A DNA stretch of 64,000 bases, taken from NCBI GenBank assembly GCA_963402885.1, contig OY727099.1:1242501-1306500 (forward strand), read 5' to 3'. The position numbers were made by a program, and so were the translations under genes. The stretch comes from Antedon bifida. Lineage: Eukaryota; Echinodermata; Crinoidea; Comatulida; Antedonidae. The notes beneath the pieces are model-generated. The model was not told the DNA's origin and did not search any database. It saw nothing but the letters and a program-made list of their open reading frames with translations. This document shows positions 22,931-34,289 of this stretch, piece by piece (the first letter of the stretch is position 1; each line of letters starts with the position of its first letter).

Positions 22931-25224
22931 GATTTTTTTTTAAATGGAAAATAATGAATATTGTTTTTCTTTTATTTTGAAAGAGAGATATTTTGAGGAT
23001 TGTAAAGTGGAACTTTTTTTAAATCAGAAACAAAGTTGCATGGCATTATTTTCCATTTTCCAGACTGCCATAAAACCTCGAAAAGAAGCCCATGTTCTCC
23101 TTCATTTTTAGTACTCTTGGGTGGGCTTCCACATGGAGTTCTTTTCGAGATTACGTTTGCAAACTAAACGAGGGGAACTGCTAGCTTCCCGCCCGGAAAA
23201 TATTTTATTTACATGATTTGAAACATCTTCTAATGTAAATAATTAGCAGCATCAAAATTTAACAGTGTGGCGTGTTGACCGCGAATGACTAACATACCAT
23301 CTTTACCATAATACACCTGCACAGACTCATTTGCATAACAACGCACGCACATACCAAACTGTTTAAAATACCCGAAAATGACATCTATTATGTTTTCAAA
23401 CAACATGCATAAGAATCTTCAGTACCCCACCATGCTTGAGGCTGAGCAAAGACAATTTTGAAAAAAAGAGCTGTATACAGTAGGTTCCCGCCCGAAAAAA
23501 TGGCGTTACATGATTTGAATGAAACAAACTATATAAGACTCACCAGGACAATATATGAGCTTGTCCCCGGAAAGTGCACCTATTCATTGAAATATAAAAT
23601 TAAATATTAAGTCTCCAGTACTAGCCCATCCATAGTTGAGGAAGAGCAATGAAAATAGAGCCCAGAAATGCATTACTTATACTTATTACTATATACATAG
23701 TCACCTATGACAATTATGATGTTAAAATGTCAATATCCAGATGCGACTTCAACATTTTAGGTGGGGTTTTCTACTTTAAAAACTCGACTTCGTATATGCC
23801 TATGGCCTAGCCCGGCGGCGGAATTAGTCTAAGCTTCGAAATTGGTCTGGAAATCGGCATCTTTGCAAATGTTCTATATTTGATCTTATTTCACTCTCCA
23901 TTAACCTCATACAAAAACCATCAGAGACTTTCTGTTTAAAACATGTTTATTCTGGGACGGCGCGGCCATACACACCAACTACTATGAAGAATCGGACATT
24001 TCGCTACCAATGTTGCAACATTGATTAACAAAATCAAAATTTAACGGTGGGGCGCGTTGACCGCGAATGACTAACAATACCATCTTTCCCACTACACCTG
24101 CACAAACTCATTTGTATAACAAACGAACGGCATACCAAACTATGATGAGAGATACATTCTCTTCTCAACACGTAACGCGTAACGAAGATAATTATTTCCT
24201 TTTATACATTAAAATTGAGGCCGCTAAACATAAAATTTACGAGATCAAATACATGTAGCGAAAGCCAAAAAAAAAAGAGTAAACATTCAAAAACTCATTT
24301 GCATAACAACGCAGGGCTTACCAAACTGTTTAAAATAGCTACAAGGTCCTCAGAAATGACACCTATAGTATTTTGAAACATGATATATAAGAGTCTTCAC
24401 TACCCCACCATGATTGGGGCTGAGCAAAGACAATTGAATATGAAATTAAAATATTAAGTCTCCAGTTAAGCTCACCATGGTTGGGGCAGAGCTAAGAATG
24501 AAAGCTTAGTCCTCAGAAATTATGAAACGAAATATAAAAGTCTTCAGGACCAGCCATACAATGGTGATTGTTTCCCAAGTGTGAGACATGCAATGCACGC
24601 GGCCGTGACGGTAATTCAACAAAACAAAATTATGAAATACAAACAGAGCTAGCACACAAAAGCCTACTTACTAATTTTAATATTTCTATAATTTAAAAAA
24701 CAATTAGAATTATCATATCACCTTTGATAATTTTAATGTTAAATTTCAACTATCCAGATGTGAATTTTAGGTTGGGTTTTAAAAAACTCGACTTCATAAT
24801 TATGCTTCAATTTCGAAGATCTGCTTAAAACATATTTATTTATTTATTCTACCATAAACTTTTATTCACAACATATTAGTAGGCCTACAATACAATATCT
24901 TGCATGAAACGGATATTTAAAAGTACACTATAATGTGTAACGGTAGAATTACAATTCTAATGTAAAAGATTAACAAAATAAAAATTGAACAGTGTTGTGT
25001 GTTGATCGCGAATGACTAACAATACCATCTTTCCCACAGCACATGTGCACACTCATTTGCATAACAAACGCACGGCATACCAAACTACGATGAGATAAAA
25101 TTAATTCTCTTCTAAACACGTAAGGAAGAGAATTAATTCCCCTTTTTTTACATTAAAATAAATTGAGGGCGCTAAACATAAAATTTAAACCACCAAAGCA
25201 GTTTGCGAGAGCCAAAAAAAAAAA

Positions 25225-25475
25225 AGATGGTAAATGTGCTCTCCCTGCCTCAGCACTAAGGCCCTGCCACAGCCTTTTGGGGTCGTTTCCACCACATCAC
25301 CAGATGCATTGATGTTGTCGCCTCATGATGTGTGGTGGAAAGGGGGACGTATGATCTGTGAACCCCAAACACAGTGGCCGCATGCCTTTAACTCTATTCC
25401 ACCGACCAGCGTGGGAATCGAACCCACGACATACGTGTTGTTAACACGACGCTCAGACGACTGAGCTAACTGATC
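25225..25475 (-). mobile_element. tRNA-derived SINE-like element with tRNA-Val-like head
   Basis: Bases 25475-25404 (minus) fold as a cloverleaf. The acceptor GATCAGT pairs with GCTGGTC (two or three G-U pairs); the D-arm is GCTC...GAGC; the anticodon stem is CGTG/CACG with loop TTAACAA (anticodon AAC, valine) and a T-T mismatch closing the stem; the T-arm is GTGGGTTCGATTCCCAC. It contains A-box-like and B-box (GGTTCGATTCC) sequence. Downstream on the minus strand (25403-about 25225) a GC-richer body follows without CCA. It is probably a SINE nested in the 3.6-kb element, not a working tRNA gene. Confidence 0.65.
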
Positions 25476-25569
25476 ATTTTGGTTTTAGGAAGATTAATAG
25501 GATATTTATGACGTAATGATCAATTACGTAATACACGTATAAATAGACTATTATCAGCTTTTCAATCAT

Positions 25570-25640
25570 GTACTTGGTGGCGTAACGGGTAATGCTCAGT
25601 TTTAAGTGCTATCGGCTGGGGTTCGAACCCCGACGGATTT
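25570..25640 (+). repeat. Second tRNA-like remnant
   Basis: GGTGGCGTAACGGGTAATGC resembles a tRNA D-arm region and GGGGTTCGAACCCC is a perfect T-arm, followed by a T-rich tail. The acceptor and anticodon stems are poor. Likely the head of another SINE fragment. Confidence 0.45.
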
Positions 25641-25734
25641 TTGTTTTTTTTTTAATATTTTTTTTTTTTAATAGAGATATGTGACACTGTATTGTCGAAC
25701 ATGTATGGTACCATACCGGTAGGTATTCAAATAT

Positions 25735-25920
25735 GCTTAATACGAAAAGATATTAAAATTCAGTGACTTATTTCTATTTTATATCACTGTGCTCCACTGG
25801 CTCCAAGTTGGGTCCACTTGAGCACAGTGTATTAACATACGAAAAGATTTTAAAATTCCGTGAATTATTTCTATTTTATATCACTGTGCTCCACTGGTGC
25901 TAAATTTGGTCCACTGAACC
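25735..25920. repeat. Right subterminal array, about 100 bp x 2 (inverse of left array)
   Basis: Two units containing ATACGAAAAGAT, CAGTGACTTATTTCTATTTT and ATCACTGTGCTCCACTGG, the reverse complement of the left units at 22660-22930. Confidence 0.85.
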
Positions 25921-26026
25921 AGTTACCGTAGTACTATTTCTATTTCGGAAGTAAATAAAGGCATAAATGGCGCTCCGTAGAAGTAGAGAATGCTCGATCG
26001 TCGAAATGACGCTCTGAATGTACCTC

Positions 26027-26652
26027 ATAATTTTGGACGTGAAAAATGAATCGAGTTTTCCGCTCGGGTCGTCCTTCTTTTCATCAATAAGTTTAGATCC
26101 TTGTCTTCTTCACTTTTTGATAACTGAGGTTACTATTGATTTTTTATTGGTTTTACCACCCTATGAATAAAGATCAACTTAGTTTATAGGCTTACTGCCT
26201 AGCCTACTATCTAGCCTACCGTACCTCTAGGCGAGGTAGGCCTAGAGGTCTACACGCCGGCGCGGCTAGCTTTGGTAGGTAGGATGGCAGGCGGCCTAGG
26301 CTAGAAAAAATGTATGTATGTAGGCTGGCCGCTGGGAGAAATGAGCGTCTGTCGGGCCAAGGCTCTAAGGTATTTCCAGTCTAGCCCGATGGTCTGATTA
26401 TTGAATATTTCATTTAATATTTACCCTGTAACTGTTTAATTTAGTAATTGTGGCAATATTGCTCTTTGATTGAGAAAGCAGTTTGTTAAATGTTAGTCAT
26501 TCATTCATTTTATTTAAAACTTTTTTAGACTTGCACTACACTACAGGATATAAACAGAACCATTTGATGGATATGTATGCGTAAATACATGCCTTGACCT
26601 TCAGCCTAGGCTGTACACCAGCAGTGGTCGAGCTGATTGCTCACAACAGATA
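26027..26652 (+). other. Probable promoter and 5' UTR region of SPRYD3
   Basis: No coding exon recognised. A locally GC-richer stretch (about 26210-26370, with repeated CTAGCCTA and GGCGAGG words) lies upstream of the start codon. This is the only such stretch between RP2 and SPRYD3, but no core promoter element can be fixed. Confidence 0.35.
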
Positions 26653-29600
26653 ATGCGTAGAGCCAGAAGGGGCATCCACTTTGGACTACAGTATCAGCAC
26701 TTTTCACGAGTGAGGATGTTGGGCCGATTTATGGACCGTGAGGCAAATAGGCCACGTTATTACGGTGTTCTGCGCGTGGAAAACACATTACTGAGTAAAG
26801 GTGAAGGACTCTTCGTAGATGGTATGCCTGTTTCTCCTGGGAATAGCTTCTTTGAGGTACATATCTAAGTCGCTGTCTACACTATCAAACTTTATGTGAC
26901 AAAAAAATGTACCCATATGATGATGTCATATCACTACCATATTTGAGCATATCACTACCATTTTTGGGCACATAACACTTTTTTGTCAAACAAGTTTGAT
27001 AGTATAGACGGAGCTTAACATTTATTTTGTGAATATTTCCGAAACACATCTCTCTGGAAAACTGCAAATAAATAACTTGAATGAATATTATTTCCTCAGG
27101 TTGAGTTGTCTAACCCATTGAAGATACCATCAATTTGTGTTGGTCTTTCACCACCTGATCAAAAGCCAGGAACGCCATTAGGATCTGATGAGAAATCCTT
27201 AGGGTATAATGTGACGGATTCCTCAGTGTAAGTTAATAGGACTAAATAAATAATAATAATATCCTGAATTTATAAAGCCCCTAATGTTGTGAAACCTCTA
27301 GCGTTGTATATACTTCAGAACCCTGGTCCTTGCCAGGTACCCATTTGTAAACCTGGGTGGCAAACACAAACATACATAAAGTGTCTTGCCCAATGATACA
27401 AGCGAGAACCCACAATCTCATGATCAGTAGTCCAACAACCAACACTGCGCCACATGCTCTCACTGTACTCAATGTAAACTACATATTGATGATAGTTTAC
27501 ATCATACAGTAGTTAGAGTTAAAGATATATGGTAGACTCATTAAAATAAATCACTAGGATAATTATGTAGAAAAGTATGGAACTAATCTTTTCAAGAGAA
27601 ATCTTGGCATTTAATAAGTTGATGATATTGATTGATACAGTATGTTGATGATATTGATTTATATAGTAAGTTGATGATATTGATTTATATAGTAAGTTGA
27701 TAATATTGATTTATACAGTAAGTTAATGATATTGATTTATACAGTAAGTTGATGATATTGATTTATACAGTAAGTTGATGATATTGATTTATAAGTTGAT
27801 GATATTGATTTATAAATGGATGATATTGATTCATAAGTTGATAATATTGATTTATAAATTGTTGATATTGATTTGTAAGTTGATGATATTGATTTGTAAG
27901 TTGATGATATTGATTTATAACTTGATGATATTGATTTATAACTTGATGATATTGATTTATAACTTGAAGATATTGATTTATAAGTTAATGATATTGATTT
28001 ATAAGTTGAGGATATTGATATATTCTTGTGAAGGAAGGAGATTTTTGGTAACATTTTTGTCGTCCTCTATTACGTACTGGATTCAATCCACATACCCATT
28101 TCTGAATTTCTGACTCCCTCGGAGAAGTTTTATCAATTTTATTTCTATGTTTCAGCCACCATAAGGGTGAAGCTACTCCTTACGATGCATGTAAGAAAGG
28201 CGACAAGATTGGATGTGGGGTGAAGTTTTCTGAAGATGCCAAGGATGATGAACCTAAAACTGTTTACTTCACAATAAATGGCAGAGAGGTACTCTTGAAT
28301 TCTATTGATTTAATCTGTTTAATTGTTTTTCTCCTGTTGCATTCAGACAAGGAAATGTATGCCAAAGAATGTTTAATAGCATAGTATTTTAAAACAAAAT
28401 TGAAATAATGTTTACTTCATTCCATAGAGAAAATGATTTAAGTTCTAGAGAGCAAACTAAGTCATGGTATAGTGATGCAAACATGGCAGAGACTCCTCAA
28501 AGTGGCTGTCTTATGGTCAAGAATATTATTCATTATACAAAAATAACTGAAAAGTCTGTTTTTTTATGAGGATTATTAAAAGTAGATTATGTTTCTCACA
28601 TTAATATGCTCAACAATCTGTAGGTAGTGTGTGTCTAGCGTATCTGATAATGGTTGGCTGATGTGAAGCAGCCATAATGGTCCCTCTCCATATTGAATCA
28701 CTTTTTGAGCTGTGATTACATTGGGCTTCACTCTCTAGTTAATTATATATAAACTCTTTGCTTCATCAACAGATTGCAACACAAGAAGTTGAGTTCCCAG
28801 CTTGTGGTCTCTTTCCAGCCATTTCATTCAAGACGGCTGGTGATCGCGTACAGGTTCATTTGCAGGCAGATGGGCCTAGTATGGTGGAGGAAATGGTAGT
28901 GGACAGCTGTGAAGAAGATTGGGCTAGGCTACATGATGTTGACGTTAACGGACCAGTAAGTAGCTCTCCCCAAGTAATATTTGAGGGCTTTTTTCGATTT
29001 ACGACGACCGACGACCAAAATATGTCATGTAGTTCATTGTGAACATGCGGGAGGAGGGAGGACCTCGACACACAGGTTTGACGGTTTCTAGGTCCAGGCC
29101 ATGACCGATTGACCTGACCTAGGTTGGACCTTGGTTGGTGCAAGTTGAAAGCTCTCTGTTATTGACATCTGCAAAATGACGGACCAGTAGCTAGAATATA
29201 TTATAAAACCTTTGTCTAGCCAAAAGACCACTTGGTACTTAAGCTCTATCTACAATATCAAACTTTATGTGACAACAAAATGTGATGTGGCCATATATGG
29301 ACATGATGTCATATCACTACTATATTTGGACATATCACTACTATATTTGGACATATCACTACCATATTTGGGCATATCACACTTTTTTTGTCAAACTAAT
29401 TTGATAGTGTAGACAGAGCTATGTAGACAGTATGTGCATGTATGTATTCTATTTTTGGAAGTAGTTTGAGTTTGTTTTTTTCACATCTTTTTTTTTTCAG
29501 CGCTTTGGGACAATATGTGTTGTTAAAAGAACTATAAATTTGACAACATTAAAATTAATATTCTTATTCTTTTACTAAATTGTAAATGTTTTATTTAGAT

Positions 29601-31715
29601 TAAATCCTTTTTTTTTTCCATAGTTTTTATCGTATGTAGGAAGAGGAAAGTCAACAGCGAATGTTGGACTTGCTCAAGCGAGGAAACCAGTTACTCCAAC
29701 AAATCATTACTTTGAGTTAGAGATAATTGATCCTGGAAAAAACTGCTATGTTGCTATTGGCCTAGCCAGGCGTAACTATCCAAAATCACGTCACCCTGGT
29801 TGGAATTATGGCTCCATAGCATACCATGCAGGTTAGTGAAGTTAAATCCAGTTGGGGAGGTGGGGGAGTTAGAGATAATTGATCCTGAAAAAACTGCTAT
29901 GTTGCTATTGGCCTAGCCAGGGGTAACTATCCAAAATCACCTCGCCCTGGTTGGAATTTTGGCTCCATAGCATATCATGTAGCTTAGTGAGGTTAGGTAA
30001 GTGAAGTTAAATCTAGTTGGGGAGGTGAAAAACACAGAGAGGAAAAAAAGCCCACAGTATATACATATACAAAATTTGTTTACTTGAATGTTGCGGTGTA
30101 CAGTATGTGTGGGTCACTACGACCTTAATAGGGAGTAACGAACCTTACCCTTGCATATGTTACTATAATTTAGTATAATGATTATATTTTTGTTCTGTAC
30201 TGTAGGCCAGACTATATTTACATTACACAAAATGTTTACTACTGATTTTTAAACAAAAATAATTGATAATAAATCATTATTTATGAAGAAAGAACAATAA
30301 ATTAATAATTAAAACTGTTATTTCAAAAAGTGGGGCCGTGTTTTTTGTAAGAAATATTTCTTGTTTAATTCAAGTTATCAGACAGAAATTTAGTGTAATG
30401 TCCCTATTAACAATGATATTTAACAGTCATATTTAGCGCTATATTCGACAGTGCCTTACATTTATTTTTTTTTTTTTAGATGATGGTAAATTATTTAATG
30501 GTGTGGGACAAGGTGACCCATTTGGCCCCAGGTGCTATAAAGGTGATATTATGGGATGTGGAGTGATGTTTCCTCGTGATTATCAATTTGATGAGTAAGT
30601 TTGCATAATATAAATAAGCTATGACATCAGATAATGTTAATATTGTCTTTTAACATTTTTGATTCAAGTTGCAGATTAAAGGCCAATTTACACAGAAGAG
30701 CGGTAACGATAAGATATATAGAATGTTAGATGTTATTTCTTATGACCATTTACACAACACGGAGCAGACGGGCGGTTTCCGCTCAGGATAGATACAGATT
30801 CTTTGACGGACAAGCTGCATGGTTTTCCGCTTACTGTTACCGCTCGTCTGTGTAAGTTGGCCTTAATAGAACATTTTTAGTTTGTCTTTCATTGCTTAAA
30901 ATAATAAAAGTGAATATCTTTTACAGCGAAGATAAAGATGCTGAAGAAGAAGAGGGCGCTTCATCAGTGTTACCAGCAAGAGACCCGTTGTACGGTCTTG
31001 GTGACCTAAATCTTATGTACCCTAGAGGGCAGTATGAAGACGACGATCAAGATTTAATTAATGAGGAATTAATGGATTTACAAAGTCAAGGAATCAGTGT
31101 ACAGGTTGGTTTGCTTATTTTATTTATTTCTCTGATTATTTTTTCTGATTAAATTGAAAAAGAAAAGGAGATAAATATGAAGCAATATCGTAGGGTTTTG
31201 CTATTTTGTACGTTGCATGGAATTTCTGAGACAGCTAATTTTCAAACTGTGTCGGCCTATCTCAGAATTAAGCATATACAATCAACTTTCCCAATACAGT
31301 ACACCTTTGGGCTGGCCTAATATGTCCTGTGTTCTGGAAAATCTGGCATTCAAAATGTATGTAGGATTGGGAGTGCTGACTGTATGCGTACTGTAGATGT
31401 TTTATATGTTCTATTCAAATTATGTTATGTTATTTAAGAATTTATTTAATATACAGTGTTTACTTTTTTCAAAGAAAAGATGAGGACCATAGCCTAAGGA
31501 ATGAAGGATCAATTATCAAGTATCATGTATAAGGCTTTACTTGGAAATAATCATATACCGCATACAATTTTTTTCCCCAGGTATTTTTCACTAGAAATGG
31601 CAAGACAATTGGACGAAGAGAAGTACGTATACCACAAGGTGGCTTCTTCCCCTCTATAGGAATGATGAGTGTTGGAGAGAAAGTTCGCATTGATCTTCGA
31701 CCTTTGAGTGGTTGA
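26653..31715 (+). CDS. SPRYD3: SPRY domain-containing protein 3
   Basis: Orthologue of vertebrate SPRYD3, a conserved protein with SPRY (B30.2-like) beta-sandwich repeats, thought to mediate protein binding; cellular role poorly known. Eight exons: 26653-26856, 27100-27227, 28156-28288, 28773-28955, 29624-29831, 30480-30594, 30927-31104, 31581-31715. They total 1,284 bp (427 aa; human about 442). MRRARR at the start matches human MRRTRR, with A at -3. SPRY unit 1 covers exons 1-4 (YYGVL...KKGDKIGCGVKF...FTINGRE). Unit 2 covers exons 5-8 (GLAQARKPV, NHYFELEIIDPG, RHPGWNYGSIAYHADDGK, FGPRCYKGDIMGCGVMFPRDY, FFTRNGKTIGRRE, ending LRPLSG). An acidic linker (exon 7, EDKDAEEEEG and EDDDQD) lies inside unit 2, as in vertebrates. 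MITE copies sit in introns 1, 4 and 6. Confidence 0.97.
26871..27016. mobile_element. MITE family A, complete copy in SPRYD3 intron 1
   Basis: About 146 bp with inverted ends CTGTCTACACTATCAAACTT and its inverse AAGTTTGATAGTATAGAC. The interior repeats ATATCACTACCATATTTGAG. It starts only 15 bp after the exon 1 splice donor. Confidence 0.85.
27607..28025. repeat. Minisatellite, 26-bp then 21-bp units, in SPRYD3 intron 2
   Basis: First part: units like TTGATGATATTGATTTATAC plus AGTAAG (26 bp). Second part from about 27785: units like CTTGATGATATTGATTTATA plus A (21 bp). The 21-bp period is divisible by three, which creates repetitive open frames on both strands; these are not genes. Confidence 0.9.
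29241..29420. mobile_element. MITE family A, complete copy in SPRYD3 intron 4
   Basis: About 180 bp with ends GCTCTATCTACAATATCAAA and TTTGATAGTGTAGACAGAGC. It differs from the 26871 copy by extra units of the internal word ATATCACTACTATATTTGGAC. Confidence 0.88.
29866..30028 (+). pseudogene. Tandem partial duplicate of SPRYD3 exon 5 with donor lost
   Basis: Repeats 29714-29864 (3' half of exon 5 plus intron start) with few changes. One base is lost in the CCTGGAAAAAAC run, giving a frameshift. The donor CATGCAG-GTTAGT became CATGTAG-CTTAGT, so no GT remains. The acceptor half was not copied. It is therefore an inert intronic relic. Confidence 0.92.
30679..30864. mobile_element. MITE family B, copy 2, in SPRYD3 intron 6
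   Basis: Inverted ends AAGGCCAATTTACACAGA and ACCGCTCGTCTGTGTAAGTT then GGCCTT, 186 bp, with the family interior words (GCAGACGGGCGGTTTCCGCT). Confidence 0.88.
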
Positions 31716-32830
31716 CCTATGACCTTTTTTTTTGAAGTTCTCACTTCAACCTCCCCTGCTTTATGAATTTCCAGTCCATGGCAATTTGTGTGTTTACTGT
31801 ACCTTTGTCTGTAGTTATGCAAGAGGTCGTAATGCTTAATACGAATAATAGCATTTTCATTACGTGTATCTTGTTGAAAATACATCAGTGGTAATAATAT
31901 AAATGAACAGCTGGCAAGTTGTTTAATTATAATTATATTTATTGATAGTGTACAGTTAACTATACAGTATATGAAAACTGAATTGGAACTGGCTCAACAT
32001 GCCTGGTTTTTCAAGAAATCAATGGAAAGAATGTATGTCCAGTTTTACTTAGGATACTAAATACTTTACTAACAGAGTGTCTCCTTAATAGGGACGTTCC
32101 CTGGATAGAGGTTGGCCTTAGGTTTTAAAACACATATCAAATGTTTCCTGAATAGAGGTGTCTCAAATGAGTGGTTCTATGTTGTTTCTTTTTGCTGAGC
32201 AAATAGGACAAATGTTTTCTCATTTAATTTCCTTTTTTAGAAAAAAAATATGAACACTAAATTTGTAATTATTATTTATTATTTTTTTATTAAACAATTT
32301 TTAAATTGTTTCCTCATCTTAGAATATTTAATAATAAAAATGGAAATTTTATTTTTATTTTTTCATCAGATGGTTGCTTTAGTTGCAAGGTAATGGATTT
32401 TTTGTTTAAAGATATTTCTTGCCTCAAAAATATGATATAATACAATTTATTAGTATTAATTTTTGTTATTACTATTTAAATTTGTGACCAATATATGTAA
32501 GAATATTTAAAATACAATTTGTATAACTATGATGAACTATGAATAACACGTTTATGTTTTTCCATTTAATATTAAAATTATATTATTATTATTATATGGT
32601 ATTGGTTTCTAATATCAATAACGTTTAGTTTAGATTTAAATTTTCTAAGACAATTTTAAACAAAGTGTAATATTCCATGCTGTAAATAGTAGATTTAAAT
32701 AATGTTGAATTTATAAGATGTAGACATTTGATTTCTGCGTGTCTTATTTTTTTAAATAATAATTTTGCTTACGAAATAGAAATTTACGTTTTTTGCAGAA
32801 TTTGGTATGAAAGAATAAATTACTGTATAT
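31716..32830 (+). other. SPRYD3 3' UTR (extent inferred)
   Basis: AT-rich sequence without coding features following the SPRYD3 stop. The end is set by the AATAAA at 32814; other AATAAA-like words occur nearby (for example 32888), so the true end may differ. Confidence 0.45.
32814..32819 (+). terminator. Candidate poly(A) signal AATAAA for SPRYD3
   Basis: AATAAA about 1.1 kb after the stop, in AAAGAATAAATTACTG. No transcript evidence is available here. Confidence 0.35.
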
Positions 32831-33007
32831 GCTCATTTGCAAACGGCGTGCTGTGTGTATTTGTTATTAAATTATTTTAACTGGTTAATAAAATCATTAA
32901 ATTAATCATCATCATCATTATTAATCATAATCATTATTAGTGCTGACGTGTTCTGTGAGGGCGAAGTGTGTGTATCAATGGCACAATATTTCCATTACAA
33001 AGTGTAA

Positions 33008-33583
33008 AGCTCGGTCTACACTATCAAACTAGTTTGGAAAAAAAATGTATGATGTGCCCAAATAGGGTAGGGATATGCTTAAATATGGTAATGATATGAC
33101 ATCATAATGTCCATATATGGCCACATCACATTTTTTGTCACAAAGAGTAAGTTAAACAGAATAGTTAGGAATGCAAGCAAAATTACTGGTGTCGAGATTA
33201 AAGATATCACACAAATGTATAATGATGATATGATATCTAAATTAAATAGTATTTTAGCTGATGAATCTCACATTCTCAACAATAAGTTAGTAGTTACCAG
33301 ATCTGGAAGATTAACAACAATTCCAGTTTAAACAAATAGACATAAATGTTCATTCTTACCTAGCGCTATTAGACTACACAACAATGAGTTTCAAAGATAG
33401 GTCATTAGGTCTGTTGTATTTTATATTGCTTGATCAGTTGTTAGTTCCATGTTGATCATGAATGTCAATATTATGTGTTTATTGTTTTGTTTGTGTTTTT
33501 CTGCCAAGAAAATAATTATCATTGTACTATGTATGAATGACTTAATAAATCGAATCTGAATCTGATGGTGTAGACAAGAGTTT
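33008..33583. mobile_element. MITE family A copy split by a LINE fragment
   Basis: Left end GCTCGGTCTACACTATCAAA at 33008 with the family interior up to TTTTTTGTCACAAA near 33143. The matching right end (GATGGTGTAGACAAGAG) resumes at about 33564. The 420 bp between them is a LINE 3' end, giving a clear nested insertion. Confidence 0.8.
33144..33563 (+). pseudogene. LINE 3' end (post-RT C-terminal peptide, UTR and tail)
   Basis: Translation shows KLNRIVRNASKITGVEIKD, then SKLNSILADESHILNN and TRSGRL. After a break come NRHKCSFLPSAIRLHN. This pattern is the C-terminal segment downstream of the reverse transcriptase in many non-LTR retrotransposons of aquatic animals. A stop (TAA near 33330) interrupts it. 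The 3' end has AATAAATCGAATCTGAATCT, a short repeated tail typical of 5'-truncated insertions. Confidence 0.75.
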
Positions 33584-34006
33584 AACAAAAAGTTTCAAAA
33601 CCATCTCCCGGGTGGAACTATACAGATAGTAATGAAAATACAATTTCGAATTATATAATAATGTCAGAAAGTTATTTATATACTGCAAAAACAAATGTTA
33701 TATTAGTATTGCTCATGCTCAATTATTTCAACACCATAAATTGTTCATAAATCAACCATATGGACAGTTAATATAGTGCTAGAGTGTATGTTATTAATGT
33801 TTTATTATAGATTACGAACGAACATGTGTTTTTGTAATATAACTTTACTATTTTGTTTTGTTGAATGATGAAATAATGGTTATTAAACAAATATTTCAGG
33901 TAGATCAAATAATTCACGAAGTATAATACAGTTTGAGTAGTTTACAAGTACCGATATATAGGGCTTTTTATTTTGGCTTACCATTCGGGTTAATTGACTT
34001 GTTTTT

Positions 34007-34105
34007 AGTTGCGTGCAACCTACTATGTCGGTCGGTCGGTCGGTCGGTCGGTAAACACTAACTTGAGCACGCGACTGCAGTCATGTATATGGCCTTGTTC
34101 CAGTA
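34007..34105. repeat. (GTCG)n-containing interspersed repeat, copy 2
   Basis: GTTGCGTGCAACCTACTATG, then six GTCG units, GTAAACACTAACTTGAGCAC, GCGACTGCAG and CATGTATATGGCCTTG, in the same order as at 9818-9963. Confidence 0.7.
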
Positions 34106-34240
34106 AGAGAGTTCCTCAAATCTATCGGATGCACTCGGTGCAGAAGTATGTACTCATGCTGGTCGGAAAAATGTTCCAATTGGTGTGTCAGAACATGCAC
34201 CCAACACGATTCTACACTGTACATAGATTTCTCCAGTATC

Positions 34241-34289
34241 AGGAATATTTGGTAATACAACATCAAATGCTGTATTACCAAATATTCCT
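34241..34289. repeat. Perfect 19-bp hairpin with 11-base loop
   Basis: AGGAATATTTGGTAATACA (34241-34259) and its exact reverse complement (34271-34289) flank the loop ACATCAAATGC. Weaker pairing extends outside (CAGTATC / GATTCTG). Strand of any transcript unknown. Confidence 0.9.

Larger units (their letters stand above)
22423..26026. mobile_element. 3.6-kb composite inverted-repeat element, no transposase seen
   Basis: The two ends are inverted copies. The left runs from GAGGTATATTCAGAGCGTCATT at 22423, through CATTCTCTACTTCTCTACGG, to CATTTATGCCTTTATT (about 22500). The right end is its reverse complement at 25960-26026. Inside each end lie matching subterminal arrays, also inverted to each other. 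The interior contains three long imperfect repeat units starting near 23250, 24027 and 24968, with shared words such as TTGACCGCGAATGACTAAC and CATTTGCATAACAA. It also holds two tRNA-like segments. No open frame looks like a transposase, so it is non-autonomous or decayed. Superfamily unknown. Confidence 0.75.

Noticed and set aside
27737-28113. Repetitive frames on both strands (KSISSTY-like and MILIYKL-like)
   Set aside because: Caused by a 21-bp minisatellite whose period is a multiple of three, within a SPRYD3 intron.
31523-31885. 120-codon minus-strand frame over SPRYD3 exon 8
   Set aside because: Antisense shadow of a conserved coding exon; no family features.
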